DNA from: JBFLYE01 sp040756715 [NCBI: bacterium]
GTDB taxonomy: Bacteria; UBA9089; UBA9088
Direction of reading: 5' to 3'
Assembly (NCBI GenBank): GCA_040756715.1
Contig: JBFLYE010000069.1
Span: 1 to 12,777, forward strand
DNA: 12,777 bases
The notes beneath the pieces were generated by a model that was given only the letters and a program-made list of their open reading frames with translations, was not told where the DNA came from and ran no database searches. Below are positions 6,846 to 12,777 of the stretch, one piece after another. Positions within the stretch are counted from its first letter, which is position 1. Each line of letters begins with the position of its first letter. A program made the translations under genes and the position numbers.

Positions 6846-7314
6846 AGAGGCACATACAAGGTTTAAGGAATTTGAGGAGGCAATGGGTGTAGGAAGGGGA
6901 AAAAGGACAAAAAAGACACAAATAGTAAAGGAAAAGGAGGAAAAACCACATCCATTTGCTGAAAAAATCAGGGAAGAAACCCTGAAGGCATTAAAGGAGG
7001 AGCTTTCTTCCCTTATTTTAAAAATAGAGGAGAAGGGAAAGGTTCTTCTAAATAGCCCAACTTATGAAAACCTTATAAATTACAAGGAGCTGGTTGCAAC
7101 ATTTGTCCAATATGCTGTGCAGAATATCTGGCAGCTTGAGGAAAAGAAAAGTGGAAGGTTTGCCAGAACACAAAAGGTTCATCTTATTTTAAAAAGGATA
7201 GACGAAAACCTCCTTCTTTTAACCGATGAGGTTTTAAAAAAGGAAAGGGATGTTTTGCGTCTTGCCAGCACAATAGATGAAATACAAGGGCTTCTTATTG
7301 ACCTATTTTCATAA
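6835..7314 (+). CDS. YaaR-like protein (DUF327 family)
   Basis: A soluble 159-residue protein, charged and helical with a lysine-rich N-terminal tail (about 1-50). The C-terminal pattern TDEVLKKERDVLRLASTID (130-148) followed by EIQGLLIDLFS matches the end of Bacillus subtilis YaaR, which closes with a similar EIKGLLINLYT. An LxxPTYENLINYKELV region near 73-88 corresponds to the SRTFxxLxxYKxxV region of YaaR. The molecular function of the family is not established. The ATG lies inside the end of aroC (11-nt overlap) without a Shine-Dalgarno motif, so it is likely translated by coupling. The stop is seven bases before the phosphoglycerate mutase-like gene. Confidence 0.75.
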   Translation: MKVEEAHTRFKEFEEAMGVGRGKRTKKTQIVKEKEEKPHPFAEKIREETLKALKEELSSLILKIEEKGKVLLNSPTYENLINYKELVATFVQYAVQNIWQLEEKKSGRFARTQKVHLILKRIDENLLLLTDEVLKKERDVLRLASTIDEIQGLLIDLFS

Positions 7315-7315
7315 T
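7310..7315 (+). promoter_or_regulatory. Possible -10 element at the apgM-like start
   Basis: CATAAT ends exactly seven bases before the A of the ATG at 7322, the same geometry as the three minus-strand promoters. No acceptable -35 is found 16-18 bp upstream and the gene sits within a cluster, so this may be chance. Confidence 0.25.
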
Positions 7316-7321
7316 TCTTAA

Positions 7322-8491
7322 ATGAAATATATTATCATTGTTCCTGATGGAATGGCTGATTATCCAATAGATGGAAGAACACCCCTAGAGATAGCCCATA
7401 CACCAAATATGGATAGGCTAGCAAGGGAAGGAATGATTGGGACAACAAGAACCATCCCAGATAATATGCCAGCTGGCTCTGATGTTGCTTGCCTTTCTTT
7501 ATTAGGATATGACCCAAGGGTTTATTATAAAGGAAGGGCGCCTCTGGAGGCTGCAAGTATGGGGGTTTTTCTAAAAGAGGATGAGGTTGCTTTCAGGTGC
7601 AATCTTATTACGGTAAGGAATGGAATAATAACGGATTTCAGCGCAGGTCATATAAAAACAGAGGAAGCAGCAGAAATTATAAAATTTATCGACAAAGAAT
7701 TGGGAAGTAAAGAAATAAAGTTTTATCCAGGGGTAAGCTATAGGCATTTGCTGGTTATTTCTTCTTCAATAATTGAGGATCCATTTGAGATTACCTGCAT
7801 ACCACCCCATAACATTACAGGATGTGATTATTTATACCATTTTCCAAAAGGAAAAGGGGCTTGTATCCTTACCGGGCTTATGGAGGAATCAAGGGATATA
7901 TTAAGGGGAAGGGAGAATGGAAATATGCTCTGGTTTTGGGGTGGTGGTGTTAAAATGGACATTCCAAAGATAACAGAGAAATTTAATATTAAAGGTTCTG
8001 TTATTTCTGCGGTTGACCTGATTAAGGGTTTGGGGGTATTGGCAGGTTTAAAACCAATAGAGGTTCCTGGAGCAACCGGCTATTTTGATACAGATTATCT
8101 GGCTAAAGGAAAATATGGACTTAAGGCATTAGAGGATAATGACCTTGTTTTTATTCATATTGAAGCACCAGATGAGGCAGGACATAACAAAAACCTGGAG
8201 CAGAAGATAAAAGCAATTGAGGAGATTGATGAGAAGATTATAGGTTTTATCCTTTCTAATTTAAATTGGAAAGCAAGGATTCTTGTCCTCTCAGACCATC
8301 TTACACCTGTATCATTAGGAAAACATACCAGCGAGCCAACCCCCTTTATCCTATGGAGTAATGCGGAATTTAGAATAGAGAATGCGCCATGGAAAATGAA
8401 GAAGGTAGAATTTTTTAATGAAAAAGAGGCAAAAAATGGCATTTTTTTAGAAGAGGGAACAAAATTGATTGAAATCCTTTTTAATACTTAA
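7322..8491 (+). CDS. apgM: Archaeal-type cofactor-independent phosphoglycerate mutase / putative homoserine kinase
   Basis: A 389-residue alkaline-phosphatase-superfamily enzyme. Visible metal and catalytic residues are D9 (VPDGMAD), the candidate nucleophile S53 (AGSDVACLSLLGYDP), PPHNITG (161-167), EAPDEAGH (281-288), LSDHLTP (323-329) and HTSEP (335-339). Related enzymes interconvert 3- and 2-phosphoglycerate. A bacterial subgroup with the same core (TIGR02535) has been proposed to serve as a homoserine kinase in threonine synthesis; the bacterial context and patterns such as SMGVFLKEDEVAFRCNL (79-95) make that a serious alternative. It is the last gene of the plus-strand cluster, and its 3' end overlaps the convergent lipoprotein gene by 11 bp. 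No Shine-Dalgarno motif is seen. Confidence 0.88.
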   Translation: MKYIIIVPDGMADYPIDGRTPLEIAHTPNMDRLAREGMIGTTRTIPDNMPAGSDVACLSLLGYDPRVYYKGRAPLEAASMGVFLKEDEVAFRCNLITVRNGIITDFSAGHIKTEEAAEIIKFIDKELGSKEIKFYPGVSYRHLLVISSSIIEDPFEITCIPPHNITGCDYLYHFPKGKGACILTGLMEESRDILRGRENGNMLWFWGGGVKMDIPKITEKFNIKGSVISAVDLIKGLGVLAGLKPIEVPGATGYFDTDYLAKGKYGLKALEDNDLVFIHIEAPDEAGHNKNLEQKIKAIEEIDEKIIGFILSNLNWKARILVLSDHLTPVSLGKHTSEPTPFILWSNAEFRIENAPWKMKKVEFFNEKEAKNGIFLEEGTKLIEILFNT

Positions 8492-9197
8492 AATATTCCT
8501 TTGGTGTATTCTCTGAAATATATTTTACCGCCTCTTTTAGACAAACCCTTATCGCCTTTTCCATTGGTGTTTTTGAATATTTTGAAAGCACCCCTCCTAA
8601 GGGAAGAGAGCCAAATATACCTCCTGCCAATATTCCCAGGTCAACCTCCTTTGCCTCCCCCTCTATCCTTGTTGCGGCTAAAACCTCACTTGTAGCAGAG
8701 GAAATTATCCTAATGTCCATCGCCAGATAGGATTTTTTAAATGCACCACCAAGAGCACCCAGCCAACCTGGACCAAATCCACCCACACCACCGCCCCTCT
8801 TTTCCGCACCTGGCTCCCAGCCTGTTATAGCAGCTATGACCAAAATATCAGCACCCCTAATCTTTCCCTTTTCTACCGTAAAACTTTCATCAACATATCC
8901 ACTCTCACTTAAACCTATCTCCTCTTTTATGCTTCCTAATTCCTCTCTTTCCAAAACCTTAAACCTCTTTGATTGAACAAGGAGAGTGGTTAGCATATCC
9001 CTTAATCCATCTCCTGCACCTATATCTTCTTTTTCTGCCTTCCACTCAAATTTAGAAACAGCCAGAGATGCCTTTAGCCCTGAATAGGGAGGAAGCTCTG
9101 CCTCCATTGATGTATCAACCCTTGCCTTTGGCTCAGTGGAGGTTGCCGCACAACCACCTATTAACAAACCCAAACCTAAAAAACATATTGCCTTCAT
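8481..9197 (-). CDS. CsgG-like outer-membrane lipoprotein
   Basis: A 238-residue exported lipoprotein. Residues 1-16 form a short signal peptide ending in a lipobox, IGGC, with Cys16 as the predicted lipidated residue. The mature part resembles the CsgG/HfaB family: LAVSKFEW (45-52), SKRFKVLEREELGSIKEE (76-93), GADILVIAAITGWEP (115-129), a Gly-rich loop (135-151) and AMDIRIISSATSEVLAATRIEG (159-180). CsgG itself is the curli secretion pore, but many family members are stand-alone lipoproteins of unknown role, and no curli genes are nearby. It has its own strong promoter inside the 3' end of ubiX. The 3' end overlaps the convergent apgM-like gene by 11 bp. Confidence 0.82.
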   Translation of the reverse strand: MKAICFLGLGLLIGGCAATSTEPKARVDTSMEAELPPYSGLKASLAVSKFEWKAEKEDIGAGDGLRDMLTTLLVQSKRFKVLEREELGSIKEEIGLSESGYVDESFTVEKGKIRGADILVIAAITGWEPGAEKRGGGVGGFGPGWLGALGGAFKKSYLAMDIRIISSATSEVLAATRIEGEAKEVDLGILAGGIFGSLPLGGVLSKYSKTPMEKAIRVCLKEAVKYISENTPKEYFKY

Positions 9198-9232
9198 TCT
9201 TCTATTTTATAAAATTTTCATTCCCTTGTCAA
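9198..9232 (-). promoter_or_regulatory. Promoter of the CsgG-like gene with predicted +1 at the start codon
   Basis: On the minus strand, TTGACA (9232-9227), a 17-bp spacer and TAAAAT (9209-9204) are followed by AGAAGA and the ATG at 9197. A perfect -35 and a 5/6 -10 put the transcription start on the A of ATG. The -35 lies in the last codons of ubiX. Confidence 0.65.
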
Positions 9233-9751
9233 CAAGGAGATAACCTTTCTTACAATAAAGTCTACAAGGTCATCTATTGTTTTTGGAGCTTCATAAAACC
9301 CAGGCATTGCAGGAACAATATCTGCTCCCATTCTTCTTAATATTAGCATATTTTCAAGGTGGATTTCAGAGAGGGGTGTTTCCCTTGGCACAAGAATAAG
9401 CCTTTTTCTTTCCTTAAGGCAAACATCAGCTGCCCTTTGGATTAAATTCTCTGAAGCTCCTTGTGCTATGGCAGATAGGGTTTTCATACTACAGGGGCAA
9501 ACTATCATACCCAAATTTAAAAAAAAACCAGAGGCAATTTCAGAATCCATATTTTTATAATCAACAAAGGAGATATTTGGTAGGGAACAAAGGTGATTCT
9601 TAAGCTCTATTCCAAGCTCCTTCTTTCCAACAAGAATACCATTGTCTGAAATCATAAGAGAAACCCTGTATTCTTTGCTAATCGCCTCAAGGGTTTTCTT
9701 TCCATAAATAATACCAGAGGCGCCTGTGATCGCGAAGATTATTTGCTTCAC
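9218..9751 (-). CDS. ubiX: Flavin prenyltransferase (UbiX/Pad1 family)
   Basis: Attaches a dimethylallyl group to FMN to make prenylated FMN, the cofactor of UbiD-type decarboxylases. With the GTG start at 9751 it has 177 residues, slightly under the usual 185-200. Signatures are FAITGASGIIYG (6-17, FMN-binding loop), MIVCPCSMKTLSAIAQG (82-98), ENLIQRAADVCLKERKRL (101-118), VPRETPLS (121-128) and PAMPGFY (147-153). The GTG overlaps the upstream stop as GTGA and gives the family-typical N-terminus MKQIIFAITGASG. An ATG at 9778 would add nine residues. No ubiD is in the window. It is the third gene after HD-GYP and DUF3307. Confidence 0.93.
   Translation of the reverse strand: MKQIIFAITGASGIIYGKKTLEAISKEYRVSLMISDNGILVGKKELGIELKNHLCSLPNISFVDYKNMDSEIASGFFLNLGMIVCPCSMKTLSAIAQGASENLIQRAADVCLKERKRLILVPRETPLSEIHLENMLILRRMGADIVPAMPGFYEAPKTIDDLVDFIVRKVISLLTRE
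9224..9237. promoter_or_regulatory. Dyad overlapping the -35 of the CsgG-like gene
   Basis: CCTTGTCAACAAGG has perfect 6-bp arms and a 2-bp centre and covers the -35 hexamer (9227-9232). The CCTTG...CAAGG half-sites resemble those of the dyad over the proS -35 (4064-4078). It also encodes the last residues of UbiX, so the symmetry may be chance. Confidence 0.3.
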
Positions 9752-10398
9752 AAAAAAATTTTTAAAACCAGGCCGCAAAACACAGCAATTGTGGTTGAGG
9801 CAACAAGGTCAAGGGCTGTATCGGCTTCTTCTTTGAAGAAAAATCCCCTTGCCATAAGAATAAATGGAATAGCAAAATAAAATGGCACAGGAAGAAGAAT
9901 AAAGGTAAGCAATACCATCCTTTCAAATGCACCATACCAGCTCATTTTTGAAACAACCACCAATGTCTCATATCTATAAAAAAGCCTTTTGAAATAAAAT
10001 AAAAGTATCATTGAGGCTGGTCCTACAATGCAATAAAAGGAAACATACTTAACCTGTAAAAGGGAATAGATATTTTCACAAGGCCAAAGATGAGCGACAA
10101 TTAAAATAATCACAAGATGAAAAATTTGGTCTAAAATAAAAAAGATAATGTTATTCAGGCTAGGCCATTTGTCTGTCATCTTTATCTTTAGCCAATCAAA
10201 TAAGGTATGCGAAACAAAAAACAAAAGAAGGCTTACAGGCTTTAGCAAAAGGGGGGGAACGAGGATAATCACAAGCAAAACACCCACACTGCTATGAAGC
10301 ATTACACCCCAAATACTTCTCTTTTTTAGCTCAAATAGACTCCTTGTCTGGAGGGGAAAATCAGCTAGTAAGTGGGCTAAAAGCAAGTTCCATATCAT
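9748..10398 (-). CDS. DUF3307 family integral membrane protein
   Basis: A 216-residue membrane protein with about six hydrophobic segments. Motifs seen in DUF3307 proteins are LLLAHLLADFPLQ (5-17), MLHSSVG (33-39), SHTLFDWLK (63-71), FILDQIFHL (87-95) and GAFERMVLLTFILL (156-169). The conserved His, Asp and Gln in membrane segments suggest a functional site, but the role of the family is unknown. It overlaps the 3' end of the HD-GYP gene by 38 nt and ends in a GTGA overlap with ubiX, so all three are probably one operon. A run of seven G (plus strand, near 10252-10258) lies in the coding sequence and could be prone to slippage or sequencing error, but the frame is intact. Confidence 0.78.
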   Translation of the reverse strand: MIWNLLLAHLLADFPLQTRSLFELKKRSIWGVMLHSSVGVLLVIILVPPLLLKPVSLLLFFVSHTLFDWLKIKMTDKWPSLNNIIFFILDQIFHLVIILIVAHLWPCENIYSLLQVKYVSFYCIVGPASMILLFYFKRLFYRYETLVVVSKMSWYGAFERMVLLTFILLPVPFYFAIPFILMARGFFFKEEADTALDLVASTTIAVFCGLVLKIFL

Positions 10399-12124
10399 CT
10401 TTTGATTTTATTCTTCCTTTTTTATATGCAGAAATAAACGCATCTGCGCATCTTTCATCAAATTGGCTTCCTTTGCACCTTTCTATCTCAGCCAAAGCTA
10501 CCTCTGGCTCTCCCCCCTTTCTATAGGGCCGGTCAGAGGTCATAGCATCAAAGGTATCTGCTACAGCTATAATCCTTGAGAAAAGGGGAATATTTTCTCC
10601 CGACAAACCATCTGGATAGCCTCCACCTTCAAACCTTTCGTGGTGGTGTTTAATAGAAGGGGTAATATCCTTAAGCTTTTTTATATGCTCAATAATATTT
10701 GCCCCTGTTCCTGGGTGCTTCTTTATTTCTCCAAATTCATCATCGGTAAGCTTTGCAGGTTTTCTCAAGATTTTTTCATCTATGCCTATCTTTCCAATGT
10801 CATGAAGAAGGGCTGATAATTTAAGCTGGTTTATCTCATCTTCTAATAGACCCATCTCTTTTCCTATGGCAAGGCTATATTCACAGACCCTCTGGGAGTG
10901 TCCATGGGTATATGGGTCCTTTGCATCAATGGTTGCGGTAAGGGATATGATAATGGAAAGAAATAGGTCTTCAAGCTCTTTGTAAAGGGATGCATTCTCA
11001 AGGCCAATGGCAATCTGAAGGGCTATTGCCTCAAAAAGCTCTATATCCTCATCGGCAAATGTCCCTCCTATTTTGTTTATCGCCTGGGCTACACCAATTA
11101 TTTTGTCCTTTATCCTAAGGGGAACACAAATAATAGACCTTGTTTGAAACCCAGATTTTTCATCTGCTTCTTTAAAGAACCTGGGGTCTTTGCTTGTATC
11201 AGGAACAACCAAAGGCTCTCCCTTTTCTGCCACATATCCAGCAATGCCCACACCCAAAGGAATCCTTATCTCCTTTACGCCCTCTCCTTTTTTCCCTAAT
11301 GCAACCTTGAATATAAGCTCATTTTTTTCTTTGTCCAAGAGCATTAAAGAACTCGCCTCAGCCCTCATTAGCTGAGCTACAAGCTTCATTGAGACTTCTA
11401 AAACCCTATCAATGTTTAAGCTTGAATTTACTGTCCTGGCAACCTCTGTTAAGACGGTCTTCTCTGAGACCTTTCTAACCAGGTCATGAAAAAGGGAGGC
11501 ATTTTCAATAAGAACACCTATCTGATTTGCAATACTTCCAAGAAGCTCCTCATCATCCCTTGTAAAAGCCTCCTTTCCCAATGTATTGATAACCTCAATA
11601 ACACCAATTATCTTCCTTTTTGCCTTCAAGGGAACGCAAAGGAGATTGTATGGAAGATAGCTTATTTCCTCTGCAATATCCCTTTTAAACCTTTTGTCTT
11701 CTAAGGGATTTGGAACAATTAAGGGTTCTCCATTTTTTGCTACCCAGCCTGCAATGCCCTCTCCTAATGGAACATCAAATTTCTTTACCTCATCCGCCAT
11801 CGGCCCCTTTGCCACTTTGAAAATAAGCTTTGTTCCACTTTTGTCTAAAAGGAGGATACTTCCTGCATCGGTTCTCATAAAACGAAGGATAGAATCCATA
11901 ATCAATGAAAGGAGGTCATCTACCTCAAGGTCTAAGCCAAGCATCTCATTTATCTCCTGAAGGATTTCTGCTTTTAATGAAATTGCCTCTAGTGAGGAAT
12001 AGATAGTCCTTACCCTCTCCTCCCTCTCCTTGGTTCTTTCCTGGATTGTAGAAAGCTCTGATTCTAATCCCGCAATTAGACCCCTTAAAACCCTAACATC
12101 CTTTTCTAAAATTGTTTTGTCCAT
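10361..12124 (-). CDS. GAF-GAF-HD-GYP cyclic-di-GMP phosphodiesterase
   Basis: A 587-residue cytoplasmic signalling protein with no membrane segment. Residues 1-60 form a coiled coil. GAF domain 1 is at about 64-205 and GAF domain 2 at about 235-378; the two resemble each other (PLGEGIAGWVAKNGEPLIVP and PLGVGIAGYVAEKGEPLVVP), which suggests internal duplication. The HD-GYP domain (about 385-570) has HGHSQRV (407-413), LLHDIGKIGI (439-448), HPGTG (470-474), HHHERFEGGGYPDG (493-506) and VADTFDAMTSDRPYR (521-535). All metal ligands and the GYP triad are present, so it should hydrolyse c-di-GMP. No partner receptor is visible. Its own promoter predicts a leaderless message. It overlaps the DUF3307 gene downstream by 38 nt. 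Confidence 0.95.
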   Translation of the reverse strand: MDKTILEKDVRVLRGLIAGLESELSTIQERTKEREERVRTIYSSLEAISLKAEILQEINEMLGLDLEVDDLLSLIMDSILRFMRTDAGSILLLDKSGTKLIFKVAKGPMADEVKKFDVPLGEGIAGWVAKNGEPLIVPNPLEDKRFKRDIAEEISYLPYNLLCVPLKAKRKIIGVIEVINTLGKEAFTRDDEELLGSIANQIGVLIENASLFHDLVRKVSEKTVLTEVARTVNSSLNIDRVLEVSMKLVAQLMRAEASSLMLLDKEKNELIFKVALGKKGEGVKEIRIPLGVGIAGYVAEKGEPLVVPDTSKDPRFFKEADEKSGFQTRSIICVPLRIKDKIIGVAQAINKIGGTFADEDIELFEAIALQIAIGLENASLYKELEDLFLSIIISLTATIDAKDPYTHGHSQRVCEYSLAIGKEMGLLEDEINQLKLSALLHDIGKIGIDEKILRKPAKLTDDEFGEIKKHPGTGANIIEHIKKLKDITPSIKHHHERFEGGGYPDGLSGENIPLFSRIIAVADTFDAMTSDRPYRKGGEPEVALAEIERCKGSQFDERCADAFISAYKKGRIKSKDDMELAFSPLTS

Positions 12125-12159
12125 AATTTAAGTATAACCTAAAAAATTATAAAAAGCAA
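12125..12159 (-). promoter_or_regulatory. HD-GYP gene promoter with predicted +1 at the start codon
   Basis: On the minus strand, TTGCTT (12159-12154), a 17-bp spacer and TATACT (12136-12131) are followed by TAAATT and the ATG at 12124. The predicted transcription start is again the A of ATG. No Shine-Dalgarno motif is present at the normal distance. Confidence 0.55.
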
Positions 12160-12204
12160 GAAAGAATTTTTATTTGTTTAAAATTCATCCACTTTTAAAA
12201 ATTT

Positions 12205-12292
12205 TGAATTCTAAATTTTGAATTTTGGATTGAAGGTTTAAGTTTTATAAAATTTTTCCCCTTTTAATTCAAAATTCAACATTCAAAATTCA
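12205..12292. repeat. Inverted pair of degenerate heptanucleotide arrays (unit TGAATTT)
   Basis: The left arm, 12205-12231, reads as about four 7-nt units of TGAATTT on the plus strand. The right arm, 12266-12292, holds about four units on the minus strand. Arm against arm, 23 of 27 positions pair, with a 34-nt loop. A further direct repeat around TTTTATAAA occurs in the loop (12242-12259) and just right of the array (12295-12311). The structure lies between parA and the HD-GYP promoter. It could fold in RNA and act as a weak terminator or stabiliser of the parA message, or be a small dispersed repeat. Confidence 0.75.
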
Positions 12293-12333
12293 TAATTTTA
12301 TAAAGTTTTCCTTAAGATTATCTAAACACCTAC

Positions 12334-12777
12334 CTAAATTTTGTTTTGCTCTATTATCTCCTTTGCAAGCTCAAAATAGCTTAAAGCACCCTTTGATGCC
12401 TTGTCATATAAAATAGCAGGCTTTCCATAGGATGGAGCCTCAGCAAGCCTTATATTGTTAGGAATGACGGTTTTGTAAAGCCTGTCTTTAAAATGTTTTT
12501 TTACCTCCTCAAAGATTTCATAGGAAAGCCTTGTCCTTGGATTAAACATTGTCATTAAAACACCCTCAATAGAAAAATCTGGATTAAAACTTTTTTTTAC
12601 CTTCTTTATCATCTCAAGAAGCTCAACCAGCCCCTCTAAGCCATAATATGAAATCATAATGGGAATGATAATGGAATAAGAGGCAACAAGCCCATTTAAA
12701 GTGAGAATCCCTAAAGATGGCGGAGGGTCAATAAATATATAATCATACTCAGAAAGCCCTTCAATAGCGGTTTTAAG
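12334..12777 (-). CDS. parA: ParA/Soj chromosome-partitioning ATPase, C-terminal part (continues beyond window)
   Basis: The frame is open from the window edge to the stop at 12334, giving about 147 residues, so an ATG at 12657 is internal rather than the start. The N-terminal Walker A region is outside. The visible part carries the Walker B motif YDYIFIDPPPSLGILTLNGL, then IPIMISYYGLEGL, where the family usually has Q in place of M. The C-terminal MFNPRTRLS and a NIRLAEAPSYGKPAILYD stretch are typical of chromosomal Soj-type ParA. These ATPases move ParB-parS complexes along the nucleoid. No parB follows; the next gene on this strand is the HD-GYP gene after a 209-bp gap, and no parS-like palindrome was noticed. 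Confidence 0.92.
   Translation of the reverse strand, partial: LKTAIEGLSEYDYIFIDPPPSLGILTLNGLVASYSIIIPIMISYYGLEGLVELLEMIKKVKKSFNPDFSIEGVLMTMFNPRTRLSYEIFEEVKKHFKDRLYKTVIPNNIRLAEAPSYGKPAILYDKASKGALSYFELAKEIIEQNKI

Noticed and set aside
9752-9778. ATG start for UbiX at 9778
   Set aside because: It adds nine residues not seen in the family; the GTG at 9751 gives the canonical N-terminus and a GTGA overlap.
12334-12657. Complete 107-residue protein starting at 12657
   Set aside because: The same frame continues upstream through the ParA Walker B motif to the window edge, so this ATG is internal.

Overview
The window is AT-rich bacterial chromosomal DNA. The genes present (bacterial ProS with an editing insert, AroC, UbiX, a type IV prepilin peptidase, a GAF/HD-GYP phosphodiesterase, YaaR/DUF327, a CsgG-like lipoprotein, chromosomal-type ParA) indicate a bacterium. 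The lipoprotein with a CsgG domain suggests a cell envelope with an outer membrane. Coding strands are purine-rich, favour AGA/AGG and ATA codons, and lack clear Shine-Dalgarno motifs before most starts. This fits a poorly characterised, possibly uncultured or thermophilic lineage, but the phylum cannot be fixed from this sequence.

Layout. (a) 1-124: the tail of an ISL3-like insertion sequence. It holds the last 36 codons of a transposase and a probable terminal repeat, and abuts and truncates a membrane glycosyltransferase gene (99-947, minus). (b) 920-4038, minus: proS, then two GT-C type membrane glycosyltransferase genes, closely packed or overlapping and probably co-transcribed. (c) 4039-4286: divergent intergenic region with a promoter firing at the proS ATG, a perfect sigma70-type promoter facing right, and two dyads that each overlap a -35 element. 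(d) 4287-8491, plus: five tightly packed genes, pilD-type prepilin peptidase, an MNT-HEPN fusion protein, aroC, a YaaR-like gene and an archaeal-type phosphoglycerate mutase / putative homoserine kinase. (e) 8481-12124, minus: GAF-GAF-HD-GYP gene, DUF3307 membrane protein and ubiX in overlapping order, then a CsgG-like lipoprotein gene with its own promoter inside the 3' end of ubiX. (f) 12125-12333: AT-rich intergenic region with an inverted pair of heptanucleotide arrays. (g) 12334-12777, minus: 3' part of a parA gene that runs off the window.

Main observations. At three unrelated genes (proS, the lipoprotein, HD-GYP) a good -35/-10 pair places the predicted +1 exactly on the A of the ATG, and no Shine-Dalgarno motif is present, which argues for leaderless transcripts. 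A 7-nt tandem repeat is built into the coding sequence of proS, and a different 7-nt repeat forms an inverted array between parA and the HD-GYP gene. A perfect TTGACA-17-TATAAT promoter lies about 147 nt before pilD with no obvious gene at its start. I see no CRISPR array, defence island, phage or complete mobile element. The closest thing to a novel system is the combination of apparent leaderless expression, dyad-overlapped promoters and heptameric repeats.
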